The notes under the pieces: model-generated
Seen by the model: the letters and a program-made list of their open reading frames with translations, nothing else
What the model was told of the DNA's origin: nothing
Databases searched by the model: none
Translations under genes and position numbers: made by a program
Part shown: piece after piece, positions 11,905-22,382 of the stretch
How the letters are laid out: every line of letters begins with the position of its first letter
Numbering within the stretch: the stretch's first letter is position 1
NCBI GenBank assembly: GCA_945859605.1
Contig: OX243812.1
Span: forward strand, 47,376,147-47,440,146
From: Lumbricus rubellus
Lineage: Eukaryota; Annelida; Clitellata; Crassiclitellata; Lumbricidae
Direction of reading: 5' to 3'
DNA length: 64,000 nucleotides

Positions 11905-13260
11905 CTAGGGCAATTACCCTCTGGACAATTACCCACCGGACAACTACCCCCCCCCCCCCGTACCAATTACCTCCCGGACAACTCACCTTGTCACCTTGTG
12001 CCGTCGATTCTTTGAACCTTAGCGACCGCTGTGATAAACCTTCTCCATGTGTTACGATCTTCCGTCGCGTCTCTCAATTCCTCCAGTTTCATCTTTGTTC
12101 TCTCGTGTATTTCTTCCATCCACCTTCTTCTTGGGCGTCCTCTCTTCCTTTTTCCCTCTCCGCAGGCCAACATCATCTCCTTTTCCAAGCCGTTTGCTCG
12201 CATCACATGTCCGAAGAACGCCATTTTCTGCCTTGCCGCTCTCTGTCCCAATGACATATTCCCTCTTGACTGTCCGATCTCTTGTAATACGGATTCATTT
12301 GTTCTTTTTTCAATCCACGAAGTTCTTAATACCTTCCTCCATATCCACATTTCGCAAGCATCGATTTTCCTTTCTAAGGCCTTTGTTTTTGTCCACGTTT
12401 CACATCCATACAGCACCACTGGGAATATCATTGCCTTTACAATTCTTGTCTTCGTCATTAGGCTCACGTGTTTATCCTTCCATATTTTCTCCAGCCCCTT
12501 CGCTGCCGTCTTTCCCAAAGCTATCCTTCGTCGTATCTCTCTGTCACATCCACCATCGCTTTCTATCATGGCTCCCAAGAAGCAGAAACTTGTCACCACC
12601 TCCAACTCCTCCCCGTCCACTTCAAAGCTTGTCCATTTCTCTGTTGTCATGATCTTGGTCTTCTTTAAGTTGAAAAACAATCCTGCTTTCTCACTTTCTG
12701 CTTGTAGTTTTCTGATGATAGCTTTTAAATTCTCTTTTTTCCCTGCCAGCAGTGTTGTGTCGTCTGCATATCTTAGGTTATTCAGTGTCCTACCCGCTAT
12801 CCTCACTCCCGCATTTGTCTCCTCTAGGCCTGCTTTTCTCACTATCATTTCAGCGTATAAATTAAACAGGTATGGCGATAGTATGCATCCTTGTCGTACT
12901 CCTTTCTTTATTTGGAAACTTGTCGTTTCACCGTGTTCTGTCCTGACCACAGCCATCTGGTTCCCATATAAGTTCTTGAGGAGCTTTATGAGGTGTAGTG
13001 GTATCCCCATATCGCGCAAAGTCTTCCACATCAGAGCATGATCGATGCAATCGAAGGCCTTGCTGTAATCTATAAAGCATATGTGTACCTGCTGTCCAAA
13101 TTCTCTTTGCCTTTCCATTATCCACCTGAGGTTCGCTATGTGGTCTCTTGTTCCTCTCTGTCTCCTGAAACCTGCCTGATGCACCGGCAGTTCCCTCTCA
13201 ATCAAACCGGACAACTACCCCCGTACCAAATACCCCCCGGACAATGACCCTCCCCGTGCC
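11905..13260. repeat. GGACAATTACCC-type array interrupted by a LINE
   Basis: Units such as GGACAATTACCC, GGACAACTACCC and GTACCAATTACC occur at 11905-11985 and again in the same orientation at 13205-13255. The RTE-like LINE fragment lies between, so it probably inserted into the array. Confidence 0.7.
11991..13214 (-). CDS. RTE-like LINE reverse transcriptase, 5'-truncated
   Basis: A 407-residue open frame covers the RT catalytic core and C-terminal part of a non-LTR retrotransposon. Visible motifs are HQAGFRRQRGTRDHI, motif A FIDYSKAFDCID, GVRQGCILSPYLFNLY, the catalytic YADDTTLL, and the C-terminal CETWTKT, WRKVLRTSWIEKRTNES and GHVMRA. The ending IDGTR closely matches the shorter copy at 51266-51814, so they are one family. 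There is no endonuclease domain; the copy is 5'-truncated, as usual for target-primed insertion. The frame is intact over its length, so the insertion is fairly young. The clade call RTE is by similarity to the fuller element at 18-21 kb and is tentative. Confidence 0.85.
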   Translation of the reverse strand: MSGLIERELPVHQAGFRRQRGTRDHIANLRWIMERQREFGQQVHICFIDYSKAFDCIDHALMWKTLRDMGIPLHLIKLLKNLYGNQMAVVRTEHGETTSFQIKKGVRQGCILSPYLFNLYAEMIVRKAGLEETNAGVRIAGRTLNNLRYADDTTLLAGKKENLKAIIRKLQAESEKAGLFFNLKKTKIMTTEKWTSFEVDGEELEVVTSFCFLGAMIESDGGCDREIRRRIALGKTAAKGLEKIWKDKHVSLMTKTRIVKAMIFPVVLYGCETWTKTKALERKIDACEMWIWRKVLRTSWIEKRTNESVLQEIGQSRGNMSLGQRAARQKMAFFGHVMRANGLEKEMMLACGEGKRKRGRPRRRWMEEIHERTKMKLEELRDATEDRNTWRRFITAVAKVQRIDGTR

Positions 13261-13815
13261 AAAAACTGTCTTTGTCATGTTAAACGCCTGCCTAATTAAA
13301 TATTTAAAATTAATGTTATTGATAGAGTTATGACTTTAGTTAGCATAATAACTAAGCAAGGTTAAGAGCAACTCCACGAAGATAGGCAAGTTATTGTTAA
13401 ACGTTCAAGAAAAATACTAAATCAAATCAAATCTAAAAACGGTTCTAAACTAAAGTGTGAAAAAGGTTAAAGGTTCAAGAAATTTCAGCGTTTTAAACGC
13501 CTACTTAGTAAAATATTTTAATGTTATCGATAGAGTTCTGCCAATTTTCGTACCGGTAGGCCTACTCAAACGAAACGACATCATTTTGTTAAATTCTTGT
13601 GTTTTTTTGTTTCACCTAACGAAACCCTTATGAACTAAGTTTATCTTTCCCTCTCTCAGATTTAGAAAATTCCATCATGACTAGATATTTAAATTCAGTA
13701 GACTATGTGTGAGCTAATTGCGCATTGCATTGAATGGTCAGCCAAAAATTATGCAAGAGCGTAGCCTACAGGGCAGTACAGGCAACGTATGCCTGAGAGC
13801 GAGAGAAACGGTTCC
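13260..13815. other. No gene seen
   Basis: AT-rich spacer. Two partly repeated phrases (TTAAACGCCT, ATTAATGTTAT) occur near 13280 and 13495, a possible old duplication. Nothing else is supported. Confidence 0.5.
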
Positions 13816-14605
13816 ATGACAAAATGTCGCGGGCAAAATGTCGTGAAGACAATATGTCGCAGGACAAAATGTCGTCGACAAAATGTCGCCGACAATATGT
13901 CGCCGACAATATGTCGCCGACAATATGTCGCCGACAATATGTCGCCGACAATATGTCGTTGATAATTGTACATTCCACATTATACATTCTGCCCAAAATT
14001 ATTTATTTATTTATTTAGCTTTTACAGTTCAAGCAAAAGAGGCAATATGTCGCAGGACAAAATGTCGCCGACAAAATGAGTAAAACACTTTTTTATTGCA
14101 CAAATCGACTATTTAAAAATATCTTGAATGAACCTGTTAACAGTAATGTCAATGGACACACATTCCAACTAAAAATGTCAACGAAGATTGTCAGCCAAAA
14201 AGTAACTACCTCCTCGCAAGGTATACTTGAAACTTCGAATAGATCGAAGCCTTTTATTTTGGGTCATTTTGGGTCGGGAACAGGACAGATACGCTGCCAA
14301 CCTGGTTCGATAGGGTCAAGCCACCGATCCCCTTTGCAGCTGTGGGGAAATTCAGACTATGGGGCACATTATAAATGCCTATAACAACTGGGCGCTTTCT
14401 GGGGGTAATGCCCGTTCTACACGATGCCGATGAGGCTGTTGTTGAGTGGTAACGCGGGAAAAGCTGTAAAAGCTAAATAAATAACTAATTTTGGGCAGAA
14501 TGTATAATGTGGAATGTACAATTATCAAAGAAATATTATCGGCGACATTTTGTCGGCGACATATTGTCGGCGACATAATATGTCGGCGACATTTTGTCCT
14601 ACTAC
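13815..14605. mobile_element. Fold-back element with GACAATATGTCGCC arms
   Basis: The left arm has about ten units like GACAATATGTCGCC (13815-13965) followed by a unique stretch with CATTCCACATTATACATTC and TTTATTTAGCTTTTACAG. The right arm (14460-14605) contains exactly this unique stretch and the repeat units in inverted order. The loop of about 430 bp carries an ORF of about 100 codons (14076-14384) that I do not recognise. The arms are long, near-identical and repeat-based, the fold-back layout. Confidence 0.7.
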
Positions 14606-14815
14606 ATAAATATACGAAATATTGATAACAAACCACAAAGTGGGATGACTGATAAAAATCTTCAGACCAAAACAAGAAGCGGGATGATTTTTCTAATTTT
14701 TAGTGCAATAAATGCGATGATTGATCCAAATCTAGTTTTCGGGGGTAATCTTAAACCGGTTTCAAGTTACCGGGGGTAATGTTTAGGAGGGGGTAATTTG
14801 AACCTTTACATCGGC
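14606..14815. mobile_element. MITE, GGGGTAAT family, partial
   Basis: It shares several phrases with 38820-39023: ATATTGATAA, ATCTTCAGACCAAAACAAGA and TTAGTGCAATAAATGCGA. It ends in ACCGGGGGTAATGTTTAGGA and AGGGGGTAATTTGAACC. The left terminus is missing where it meets the fold-back element. Confidence 0.6.
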
Positions 14816-15306
14816 AGCAGTAACTTTCCCGCAACTCAGCCACCTGGCCTACCTTACCGGTACGCTGACCATTATACGTTGTACAAGATTAGCTTACATT
14901 ACCTATTTCCTTTCTTTTAAAGAGAGCTAATTATCTCTAAAAATTAGCGAACATACCTTACTAAAACAATGCAAACAATTTTTACGCTATGACTGCAGAG
15001 GCTCAATGGTATGCCTACTATTATAGGCCTCTCCCTAAATAGAATAAGCGTAAAGCTAATTTACTATACTGCACTATACTATTTGGGGGTTTATAAAGCG
15101 CCTCTCACAGAACAACCTAATCAGAGGCGCTTCCAGTGCTAAGATCTCCTTGGAAAAAGAAAAGTTTTAAGAAAACGCACAGAAACAGCAATGCTTCCAG
15201 AATCATTCGTTCATTCATTTTGATAACTTATATAGTGCCTCTTCAGAAAAAATCTACTCAGAGGCGCTCCCAGTCCAGCCACAGCTAAAAATATGATTTG
15301 AGCGAC

Positions 15307-15835
15307 TTATAAAAAAGATACATGTAAGATCTGAGTACGAATTATACTAGGAAGACTATTCCATAGCAAAGGACCGATAGAAGCAAAGGCACGATGCTGG
15401 GCAGTAGCAGTCTGAGACCGTGGTACAAGAAGGTCATGACGGTCTAAAGAGCGGAGAGGACGTCCAGAGGTAGGCCTAGTTGAGATAGGCCGCCTTATGA
15501 GATCACAGAGGTAGCGAGGAGCTTGACCCAAGAACATCTTTCAGGTAAGAAAGAGAATTTTATATTGAATCCGGGCACTTAAGAGAAGCCAATGAAGGTG
15601 TTCAGTCATAAAAGTTGAAATGTGAGAGAAACGATGGAGGCGGACTATCAAGCAAACACAGGCCTGTGCATTGATTGGAGTGGTGCAAGGCAAAGTTTTG
15701 GTATACCAATGAGTAATGAGCTGCAGTAGTCAGTACGAGAGCAAATGAAGGCATAAACCATAGAATAAAAAAATTGACATGAGAACAGATCGACGAGTTT
15801 AAGCAACACAATCATCAATAGCTAGTGAATTTGAA
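15307..15835 (-). pseudogene. LINE 3' fragment (CR1/L2-like), degenerate
   Basis: The minus strand reads PRYLCDLIRRP, LRSLDRHDLLVPRSQTATAQ and FASIGPLLWNSLPSIIR. This is the typical C-terminal tail of CR1/L2-group non-LTR reverse transcriptases (DLLVPR...GPxxWNSLP). Upstream frames (15540-15835) are broken. Short GCGCCTCTC...CAGAGGCGC elements lie next to it at 15110 and 15240. The reverse-transcriptase core is absent. Confidence 0.6.
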
Positions 15836-16599
15836 AGGGGTTAAAAAATAACCTAAGCTTAATCGTTTCCAAACCTTAGCTAACTGGTAAACTAATAATT
15901 AGCACCTTAAAAATGCAAGAGCGACCTTCTTAATAAGATGACAATAATTATCACTTTCAGATGACTTTGTTTGCTGTAGAGCAGGAGTTCTCAAACTTTA
16001 TTTTTATTGTACCCCAGGTAGAAAAATCTAATGGTGGCGTACCCCCAGCAAAGTCAGGTCAGAAACAAAATATCATTGCATGGTCCTTATTGCAGTGACA
16101 ACTAAAAGTCCATTTAATCATGGCATGGTGTGGTCTATTAGAGTCGTATAGCTAGGCCCCCAGAAATTTGCGCCAAGAAACTGAAAAAATTGCGCACCAA
16201 AAACGATAAATTTGCGCCAATTTTGCGCAAGTTAAAAAATGATAGGCCCTAATTTTCGTTAGTTTTTCATTGAATCAGTGTACCAAAGTATCTATCGAAC
16301 AGTATTTTTTTCATTTAGTGTAAAGCTTTGGCGTTCTAGAAATTAGAAAATCAAGCAAAAAATGCAGTTATAAAGTTTCTATAACCATGAGATTAATGTA
16401 TTCAGACGATTGCAAAGAATTTTAATCTTGCAAAATTTACGCCCACCGAAATCTACGCTCATTACAAATAGGCCTACAACTTCAAGATGGTATTAATTAT
16501 ATATCATATGCCTATAATTTTATTATAATGAATCACCAATTTACAAAACGTGTTGAATAGTAGCCTTCCGTCTTCGTGTGCACGCCTGACGCCTATATA

Positions 16600-17824
16600 C
16601 ACCGTGGTTCAAAAAAAAACTAAGCCAAATTGTTTTTCATATATCTCTAATGCCCGATGACATATCACGCTAAAATTTTCAAAATATTTAGAGAAGTGGA
16701 CCAAGAATATGATTCCAGAATTTCAAGAGATAATATTGAACGGATAAAAAGATATGATTCTTTCAACTTCATATGCCGAAATTGCCGTTTACAAGCAATT
16801 TTCTGCCAGATTCAGTAAAAAGTAAGCTAAACTGTTTTTCTTATATCTCCAATGCCTGATAATTAGTCATACCAAAATTTTCCAGATATTTAGAGAATTG
16901 AACCAAGAATAGGATTCCAAAATATCATGTCATAAATTTGAACGGATAGAAAGATATGGATATTTAAACTGCATCACCAGAAATTTCAGTTTTCAGCAAG
17001 TCGGTTATGTTGTTCGTTGCGGTTTCGATGCTTGATAGTCCCCTATTTAGGTCTTCAGGAATCCTGGAGTAAAATTAGGGATTATATTATCGCAATATTC
17101 TGCTGTCACAACATCTCCCACCTGTTATCAGAAATCTATAGCCCCAGAAGGCTGTTTTCTTTTTCACCAGAACAGCGCCAGCCCACAGAGCCAAGGAAAC
17201 CATCGAAATGCTGACAAGAGAGACGCCAGACTTCATTTCTCCCTCATTATGGCCTCCGAACAGCCCAGATTTGAATCCTGTCGACTATAAAGTGTGGAGC
17301 GTGATGAAAGACCGTGTCTACCAGACAACAATCCATGATATTTACGATCTGAAGCAACCAACGCTTGTTGGAAGTGTGGGAAGGCCTGTGCCATAGGATA
17401 ATTGACGATGCTGTTGCGTAATGCATGGCGCCAGCGCTTCCAGTCTTGCGTGCAAGCAGGAGGAGGACATTTTGAGCACCTTAATTAATTAAATAATAAA
17501 ACCATACTGTTGGAATCACATTGTTAGTTCAATTCTCTACATATCTGAAAAATTTTAGAATGATTAATCATCCTTCATCAGGCATTAGAGATTATAAGAA
17601 AACATTTGATTGAATCTGACAGAAAATTGCTTGTAAACTGAAATTTCGGCATATGAAGTTTAAATATTCATATCTTTTTATCCGTTCAATTTTATCTCTT
17701 GAAATTTTGGAATCATATTCTTGGTCCACTTCTCTAAATATTTGGAAACTTTTAGCTTGGTATGTCATCAGGTATTAGAGATATATGCAAAACAATTTGG
17801 CTTAGTTTTTTCTGAACCACGGTG
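16600..17824 (+). mobile_element. Tc1/mariner-type element, about 1.2 kb
   Basis: The termini CACCGTGGTTCA and TGAACCACGGTG are flanked by TA (16598-16599, 17825-17826). The inverted repeats continue with ACTAAGCCAAATTGTTTT over roughly 60 bp, and a second similar block lies near 16825. The length is normal for a mariner. The internal gene is decayed (see 17165-17396). Confidence 0.8.
17165..17396 (+). pseudogene. Tc1/mariner transposase C-terminal remnant
   Basis: The plus strand reads AHRAKETIEMLTRETPDF followed by LWPPNSPDLNPVDYKVW and MKDRVYQ. This is the last catalytic region of a Tc1/mariner transposase: the SPDLNPxDYxxW motif carries the third acidic residue of the DDE/D triad. Upstream parts of the DDE domain and the helix-turn-helix domain are not readable in one frame. 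A frameshift separates the start of this stretch from the 62-codon ORF at 17208. It is the broken gene of the surrounding 1.2 kb element. Confidence 0.75.
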
Positions 17825-17987
17825 TACATGTAAATTAAATGCGTTCGTTCTGTCATAAGCTGAGACAGCACGCGACGCTGCCGTTTGATCGCTTTGAGAA
17901 ACTTCGTCTAACATATTTTATTGTGTGGCCGTGAAGTTCAGGAATTTTTTATACTTTAAGTTTTGTGCATTACCTTACCTTAGAACC

Positions 17988-18899
17988 TTAGTCCTTCCCG
18001 TGCAGCTCTGCACATCGGGCAACGCAGCTTCTCCACTCCACTCTGTCCATCGCCACCTCGACAGCATCGTTCCATGTCATCTCAAGATCTTGTAAATCCT
18101 CTCGTATAGTCCCCATCCAGTTCTTCCTTGGCCTCCCTCTGCCACGTCTTCCCTCCGGTGTCCAGATTGTTGCTTGTTTTGCTCTCCTCTCTTGCTCCAT
18201 TCTTGTTACATGCCCCATCCACTTTAGTCGCTTCTTTCTGATGATAATCTCCATTTTTTCCTGTCCAGTTCTTTCTCTGATGCTTTTATTTGTTATCTTG
18301 TCTCTCCATGAGATGTGCAGAATTCGTCTCAGCCATTTATGATGTGCTGCCTCCAATCGCTTTCCATTTGCCACCGTCATTGGCCACGTCTCAGCTCCAT
18401 ACAGAAGTGTGCTCAACACAATAGCTTCATATAACCGGATCTTGACCTTCAAGCTACATCCATTGCTTTTCCATATCTTCTCTAGTTTTCCAAAAGCCGC
18501 ATTTGCCTTTCCAATACGAATCTTTATTTCTTTATCGCATCTACTGTCGGCTGATAGTGTGCTGCCCAGATAACAGAAGTCTTCCACTATGTCCACACTT
18601 CTATCTGCAATCCTGATCTCATCTGTCTCACTCCACTTTCCCACCTTCATAATCTTCGTTTTCTCTGGATTTATGGCCAATCCCACTCTTGCTGCCTCCT
18701 CCTCTACTCTGCATGTTAGTTCCTTTATTCCCTCCCATGTGTTGTCCAGCAAAGCGATGTCATCCGCAAAATCCAAATCGGTGAGTCTGTCGCCATCTAT
18801 CCACTTCAATCCGGTCTGTCCTTGTCCTGTAGCCCTTTGCATCACCCAGTCCACCACCAGTGCAAATATCACTGGCGACAGCACACATCCCTGTCTCAC
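17988..18899 (-). CDS. RTE LINE ORF2, second half of RT and C-terminal domain (frame-broken)
   Basis: A 303-residue frame continues the same protein from MRQGCVLSPVIFALV through the catalytic FADDIALL to YGAETWPMT, WLRRILHISWRDKITNKS, WMGHVTRM and the GRPRKNW tail. The start is not a real initiation site. The preceding frame ends a few bases before, and about 5 extra bases (TTGTT near 18905-18909) account for the shift. Without that lesion, endonuclease and RT would form one polyprotein of roughly 1070 residues. Confidence 0.85.
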   Translation of the reverse strand: MRQGCVLSPVIFALVVDWVMQRATGQGQTGLKWIDGDRLTDLDFADDIALLDNTWEGIKELTCRVEEEAARVGLAINPEKTKIMKVGKWSETDEIRIADRSVDIVEDFCYLGSTLSADSRCDKEIKIRIGKANAAFGKLEKIWKSNGCSLKVKIRLYEAIVLSTLLYGAETWPMTVANGKRLEAAHHKWLRRILHISWRDKITNKSIRERTGQEKMEIIIRKKRLKWMGHVTRMEQERRAKQATIWTPEGRRGRGRPRKNWMGTIREDLQDLEMTWNDAVEVAMDRVEWRSCVARCAELHGKD

Positions 18900-21202
18900 T
18901 CCTGTAACAAATTAATTCGAAACCACTCTCCCACCTCTCCTCCGCACCTGATCGCACATCGGCTGTTGTTGTAAAAACTTTTCACAATTCCTATGATTTT
19001 CTCCGGGATCCCATAGCTTTGCATGATTTTCCACAACGACTCTCTGTGGACGCTGTCGAAGGCCTTCCTGAAGTCTATGAAATTGATTGCTACAGGCACC
19101 TGCCACATCAAGGCCTTCTCGATGATCTGCCTGAGCGTGAAGATTTGTTCGCAACAAGACCTCCCTGGCCTAAACCCTGCCTGTTCTTGTCTCAATCTTT
19201 CGTCCACAGTATTTCTCATGCGGTTTAGCATTATTGTAGCCATGATCTTTCCAGGTGTTGACAGTAGTGTGATGCCTCTCCAGTTGGAACACTCCCTCTG
19301 ATCGCCCTTCTTAGGGATTGGTATGATGATTCCATCTCTCCATTCGCTCGGCACTTCTCCTGTTTTCCACACTTCGTTGCACAGTTTGGTCAGCTGTTCC
19401 ACCATTGGTTTTCCACCGTATTTGAGCATTTCCGGTTGAATTCCATCCTGTCCCGCAGCTTTTCCATTCTTTAGATGTTTTAACGCTTTTTGAACCTCGT
19501 CTTCCGAAATGTCTTCCAGATCTATGTCAAGTTCCTCCATCCCATCATCCCACTCTAAATTGCGATTGCATGTTGTTGGCTCTGGGCAATTCAGAACACT
19601 CTCGAAGTGCTCCTTCCATCTCTCCATCTCCTCCTCGTGTGTCCTCGTCATCTGGCCATCCTTCTTTTTTAGCGGCAGTTTTTGTGTTCCCGTTTTTCCT
19701 GATGATAGCTCCTTCACTATTCGGTATAGAGTTTTTGAGTCTCCTCTTCTTCCTGCTTCTTCCGCTTCCTCCGTCTTCTGTAAGATGTACTTGTTTTTGT
19801 CTTTTCTGCATCTCCTCTTTACCTCCCTATCCTGCTCCTTGTACTCACTGGCTGCCTCTTGGTAACCCTCTCCCCTTTCTCTTGCTTGTTCCACTTTCTG
19901 CTTCATCTGCTTTCTCTCGTCGATTGTTTGCCATGTTTCTGTTGTTATCCACGCTTCCTTCCTTCCTCCTCTTCTGTACCCAACTGCTTTTTCGCTTGCC
20001 TTTATTACAGCTTCTTTCCACCCTTCCCATCTTTCATCCATCCTCCTCTGTTCCATATCATCATCATCCGCACTTTCACTGCTCTCTAATGCAGCAAATC
20101 TGTTTGTTAGTTCCAGTTGGTATATCTGTTGATTGACTTCCTTCTTTAATTCATTCGCTGCTATAATCTTCGCTTTCCTTGGTTTTTGCAATGCCTTCAG
20201 TTTGATCGTCATCTTTGCTACCAGCAGGTGATGATCTGATGCTACATCCGCCCCTCTGTAGACCCTAACATCTGTCAGAGACGACATCCATCTTCCAGAC
20301 ATGCATATATGGTCTATCTGATTGCGTGTCCTGCCATCCGGCGACGTCCAAGTGAGTTTGTGTATCTTCTTATGTTGGAAAAAGCTGCCACCAATCCTGA
20401 GTTTGTAGCTGCTGCACAAGCTCATTAATCTTTCTCCGTTGTCTGTTCTTTCTCCCTCTGCCATCACTCCTATAACCTCCTCCCATCCTGTCTTGTCTGA
20501 TCCCACTTGTGCATTAAAGTCCCCCATCAGGATCTTCATGTCATGTCCTGGTACTTCGTCCAGGACTCCCTGCAACTGTTCGTAGAACTTGTCTTTCTCG
20601 TCGTCATCCGATGCATTCGTTGGAGCATACACCTGGATTATGGTTGTGTTGAAGAATCTGGCCTGCAGTCTTGCCGTTATTATTCTGTCACTTACTGCCT
20701 CCCAGCACATCAGCGCTCCAGCCGCCTCCTTATCCAGAATGATTCCGACTCCTCTCTCGTGTCTCTGTCCACCTGAGTATAACACCGTTGCTCCCTCCGA
20801 ATCCAGCTTCCCCTCTCCAGTCCATCTCACCTCACACAGTCCCAGTATCTGGATGTTGTAGGCTCTTGCTTCTCGTATCGTCTGCGCCAATCTCCCGGTG
20901 ATGTTTAACGATCTTACGTTCCATGTGCCAATACTGGTCACATGCTTGGCTGAGAAGAGATGAGTTCTCCGAGTCCCAACTTCCGAGGTTCGGCTTTCAT
21001 TGGGTCTCTTCATATCGAAGTTTGAGGATTTCTCACTGGTCCGGGCATGTCCATGTGATTTCCCCACTCCCTCATCTCTGCTCAGTCCTTGATGAGTTGA
21101 ATGAATTTTCTGCGTTGTTTCTGTTGCGCAAAGTGTTTTACCTGGGTGGGTTGCAAGCCCACCGCAGAACCCTCCTCCTTTATCCTGGCTTGGGACAGGC
21201 AC
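18896..21202 (-). CDS. RTE LINE ORF2, endonuclease plus first half of RT
   Basis: A 768-residue frame. After an N-terminal extension of about 85 residues comes an apurinic-like endonuclease: GTWNVRSLN, GLCEVRWTG, GVGIILDK, QVYAPTN, MGDFNAQVG, NQIDHI and the terminal SDHHLLVA (roughly residues 90-335). A linker rich in charged residues follows. Reverse transcriptase begins near residue 570, with QDGIQPEMLK, IIPIPKKGDQRECSNWRGI, EQAGFRPGRSC and motif A INFIDFRKAFDSV. The endonuclease is of the RTE/BovB type that also gave rise to Bcnt-type host proteins. The frame ends at 18896, just before the GVRQGC motif, because of a small insertion; RT continues in the frame that starts at 18899. It would nick target DNA and prime reverse transcription. 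Confidence 0.85.
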   Translation of the reverse strand: MPVPSQDKGGGFCGGLATHPGKTLCATETTQKIHSTHQGLSRDEGVGKSHGHARTSEKSSNFDMKRPNESRTSEVGTRRTHLFSAKHVTSIGTWNVRSLNITGRLAQTIREARAYNIQILGLCEVRWTGEGKLDSEGATVLYSGGQRHERGVGIILDKEAAGALMCWEAVSDRIITARLQARFFNTTIIQVYAPTNASDDDEKDKFYEQLQGVLDEVPGHDMKILMGDFNAQVGSDKTGWEEVIGVMAEGERTDNGERLMSLCSSYKLRIGGSFFQHKKIHKLTWTSPDGRTRNQIDHICMSGRWMSSLTDVRVYRGADVASDHHLLVAKMTIKLKALQKPRKAKIIAANELKKEVNQQIYQLELTNRFAALESSESADDDDMEQRRMDERWEGWKEAVIKASEKAVGYRRGGRKEAWITTETWQTIDERKQMKQKVEQARERGEGYQEAASEYKEQDREVKRRCRKDKNKYILQKTEEAEEAGRRGDSKTLYRIVKELSSGKTGTQKLPLKKKDGQMTRTHEEEMERWKEHFESVLNCPEPTTCNRNLEWDDGMEELDIDLEDISEDEVQKALKHLKNGKAAGQDGIQPEMLKYGGKPMVEQLTKLCNEVWKTGEVPSEWRDGIIIPIPKKGDQRECSNWRGITLLSTPGKIMATIMLNRMRNTVDERLRQEQAGFRPGRSCCEQIFTLRQIIEKALMWQVPVAINFIDFRKAFDSVHRESLWKIMQSYGIPEKIIGIVKSFYNNSRCAIRCGGEVGEWFRINLLQE

Positions 21203-22382
21203 AGGGCACAGGGCATTAGCCTACTACTAAAAATAACGATCTTTAACAAAAAATTCCGATATAATTTCGTCCCATTCGGCGGCCGCCATCTTGATTATCG
21301 CCCATCGTTTTCGTTGCTATGTTGAACGGCCGCGCGCTAAAGTGATTTTTAAGTCAATCAAAGCCCAAATTAGATGAATTATCAAGATTTTGTCGAAAAT
21401 TGCGCCAAAATCGCGCGGATTGGCAATTTTTGCGCTGTTGCGCGAAACCTGGAAATTTGCGGAAAAGTTGCGTTGCGCAAGATCGCGAATTTCTGGGGGC
21501 CCTATATAGCCTACATACAGGGAGCAAAATTGAAAATATGCAAATTTTTCATCATGCAATCATATCAACACAAAGGGGAAATTGGCCTATAGGGCCTAAT
21601 ACCTGTAAGAAAGAGTCAACCTATAGCGTTATATTGCTGTGTGCTTGTTTTGACTAGCACAAATTTAAAATAAAAAATTACATGGTTTAATATTTGTCAA
21701 CTTCAAATTCAAATTTATCCCATATTTATTTTTGGTAGCAAGAATATACAGTTTAAAAACTAGTTTCAAAAAGGTATATAATTATATGACGTGTTGAAAC
21801 GAATCACACATTTTAAAACTCGACCAAAAATTAATCCTTAGAACAGCTATAGGCCTACTTTTTTGAGCTCTATAAATATAGCGTACGCTGAGAATTTCTG
21901 GCTTTGATTCTTTCAACAATTTGTAGCCTACATTATTTCGTTTCAAAATTAGAAACATAGGGCCTAAACATTTTGTACACTATACACTATATAATAATTT
22001 TTTAAAGCTTAGTATGTGAGTCAAATAATTTATTGTGAAAGAAAGAAATGACGATGCTGTTACATGAAGCAACGTTACAAATCATTGTTAATCATGGGAA
22101 AATTGGCACAAAGTCCATAAACTCAAAGAAAATTTAATATTTCTTGAAATTTTCGCGTACCCCTTACCGGCGCCTGGCGTACCCCTAGGGGTACGCGTAC
22201 CACAGTTTGAGAACTCCTGCTGTAGAGACTGTTAACATCATAGGCCACACGCTTTTGTGCAAGACTTGTCTTGTTAAAGCGTGTTATAAATAATAAATTG
22301 TTTTGTAAAAAAATGTGTACATTGTACACTGTTTGATCTCTCTACAACGTGTATTTGCTTTTTAACGTCAGTGTGTGGTTAC

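Larger units (their letters stand above)
17977..21213 (-). mobile_element. RTE-type non-LTR retrotransposon, near full length
   Basis: The element runs on the minus strand with endonuclease then reverse transcriptase, a very short 3' UTR and a microsatellite-like tail (ACCTTACCTTAGAACCTTA). GCATTA occurs at both junctions (about 17969 and 21213), a likely short target duplication. It is inserted in the hAT/inner TIR element. One frame break near 18900 separates the ORF into two parts. Confidence 0.8.
16154..21505. mobile_element. Inner TIR element, GGGCCCCCAGAAATT ends
   Basis: GGCCCCCAGAAATTTGCG at 16155 is matched in inverted order by CGCGAATTTCTGGGGGCC near 21484-21502. Both ends continue inward with repeated TTGCGC words. 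Flanking sequences (TATAGCTA and CTATATAG) do not give a clean duplication. It lies inside the hAT element and encloses the mariner and the LINE. The superfamily is uncertain. Confidence 0.45.
15982..22219. mobile_element. hAT-type transposon with nested insertions, perfect 8-bp TSD
   Basis: The terminal inverted repeats read CAGGAGTTCTCAAACT at both ends, a hAT-like terminus, followed on the inside by GTACCCC words. CTGTAGAG flanks both sides (15974-15981 and 22220-22227), a perfect 8-bp duplication. After removing the mariner-type and LINE insertions about 1.8 kb of hAT-derived DNA remains, with no transposase ORF, so it is a non-autonomous copy. Confidence 0.8.

Noticed and set aside
13815..13965. 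Regular short repeats resembling a CRISPR array
   Set aside because: Units of about 14 bp without unique spacers, inverted partner array nearby, eukaryotic context and no cas genes.
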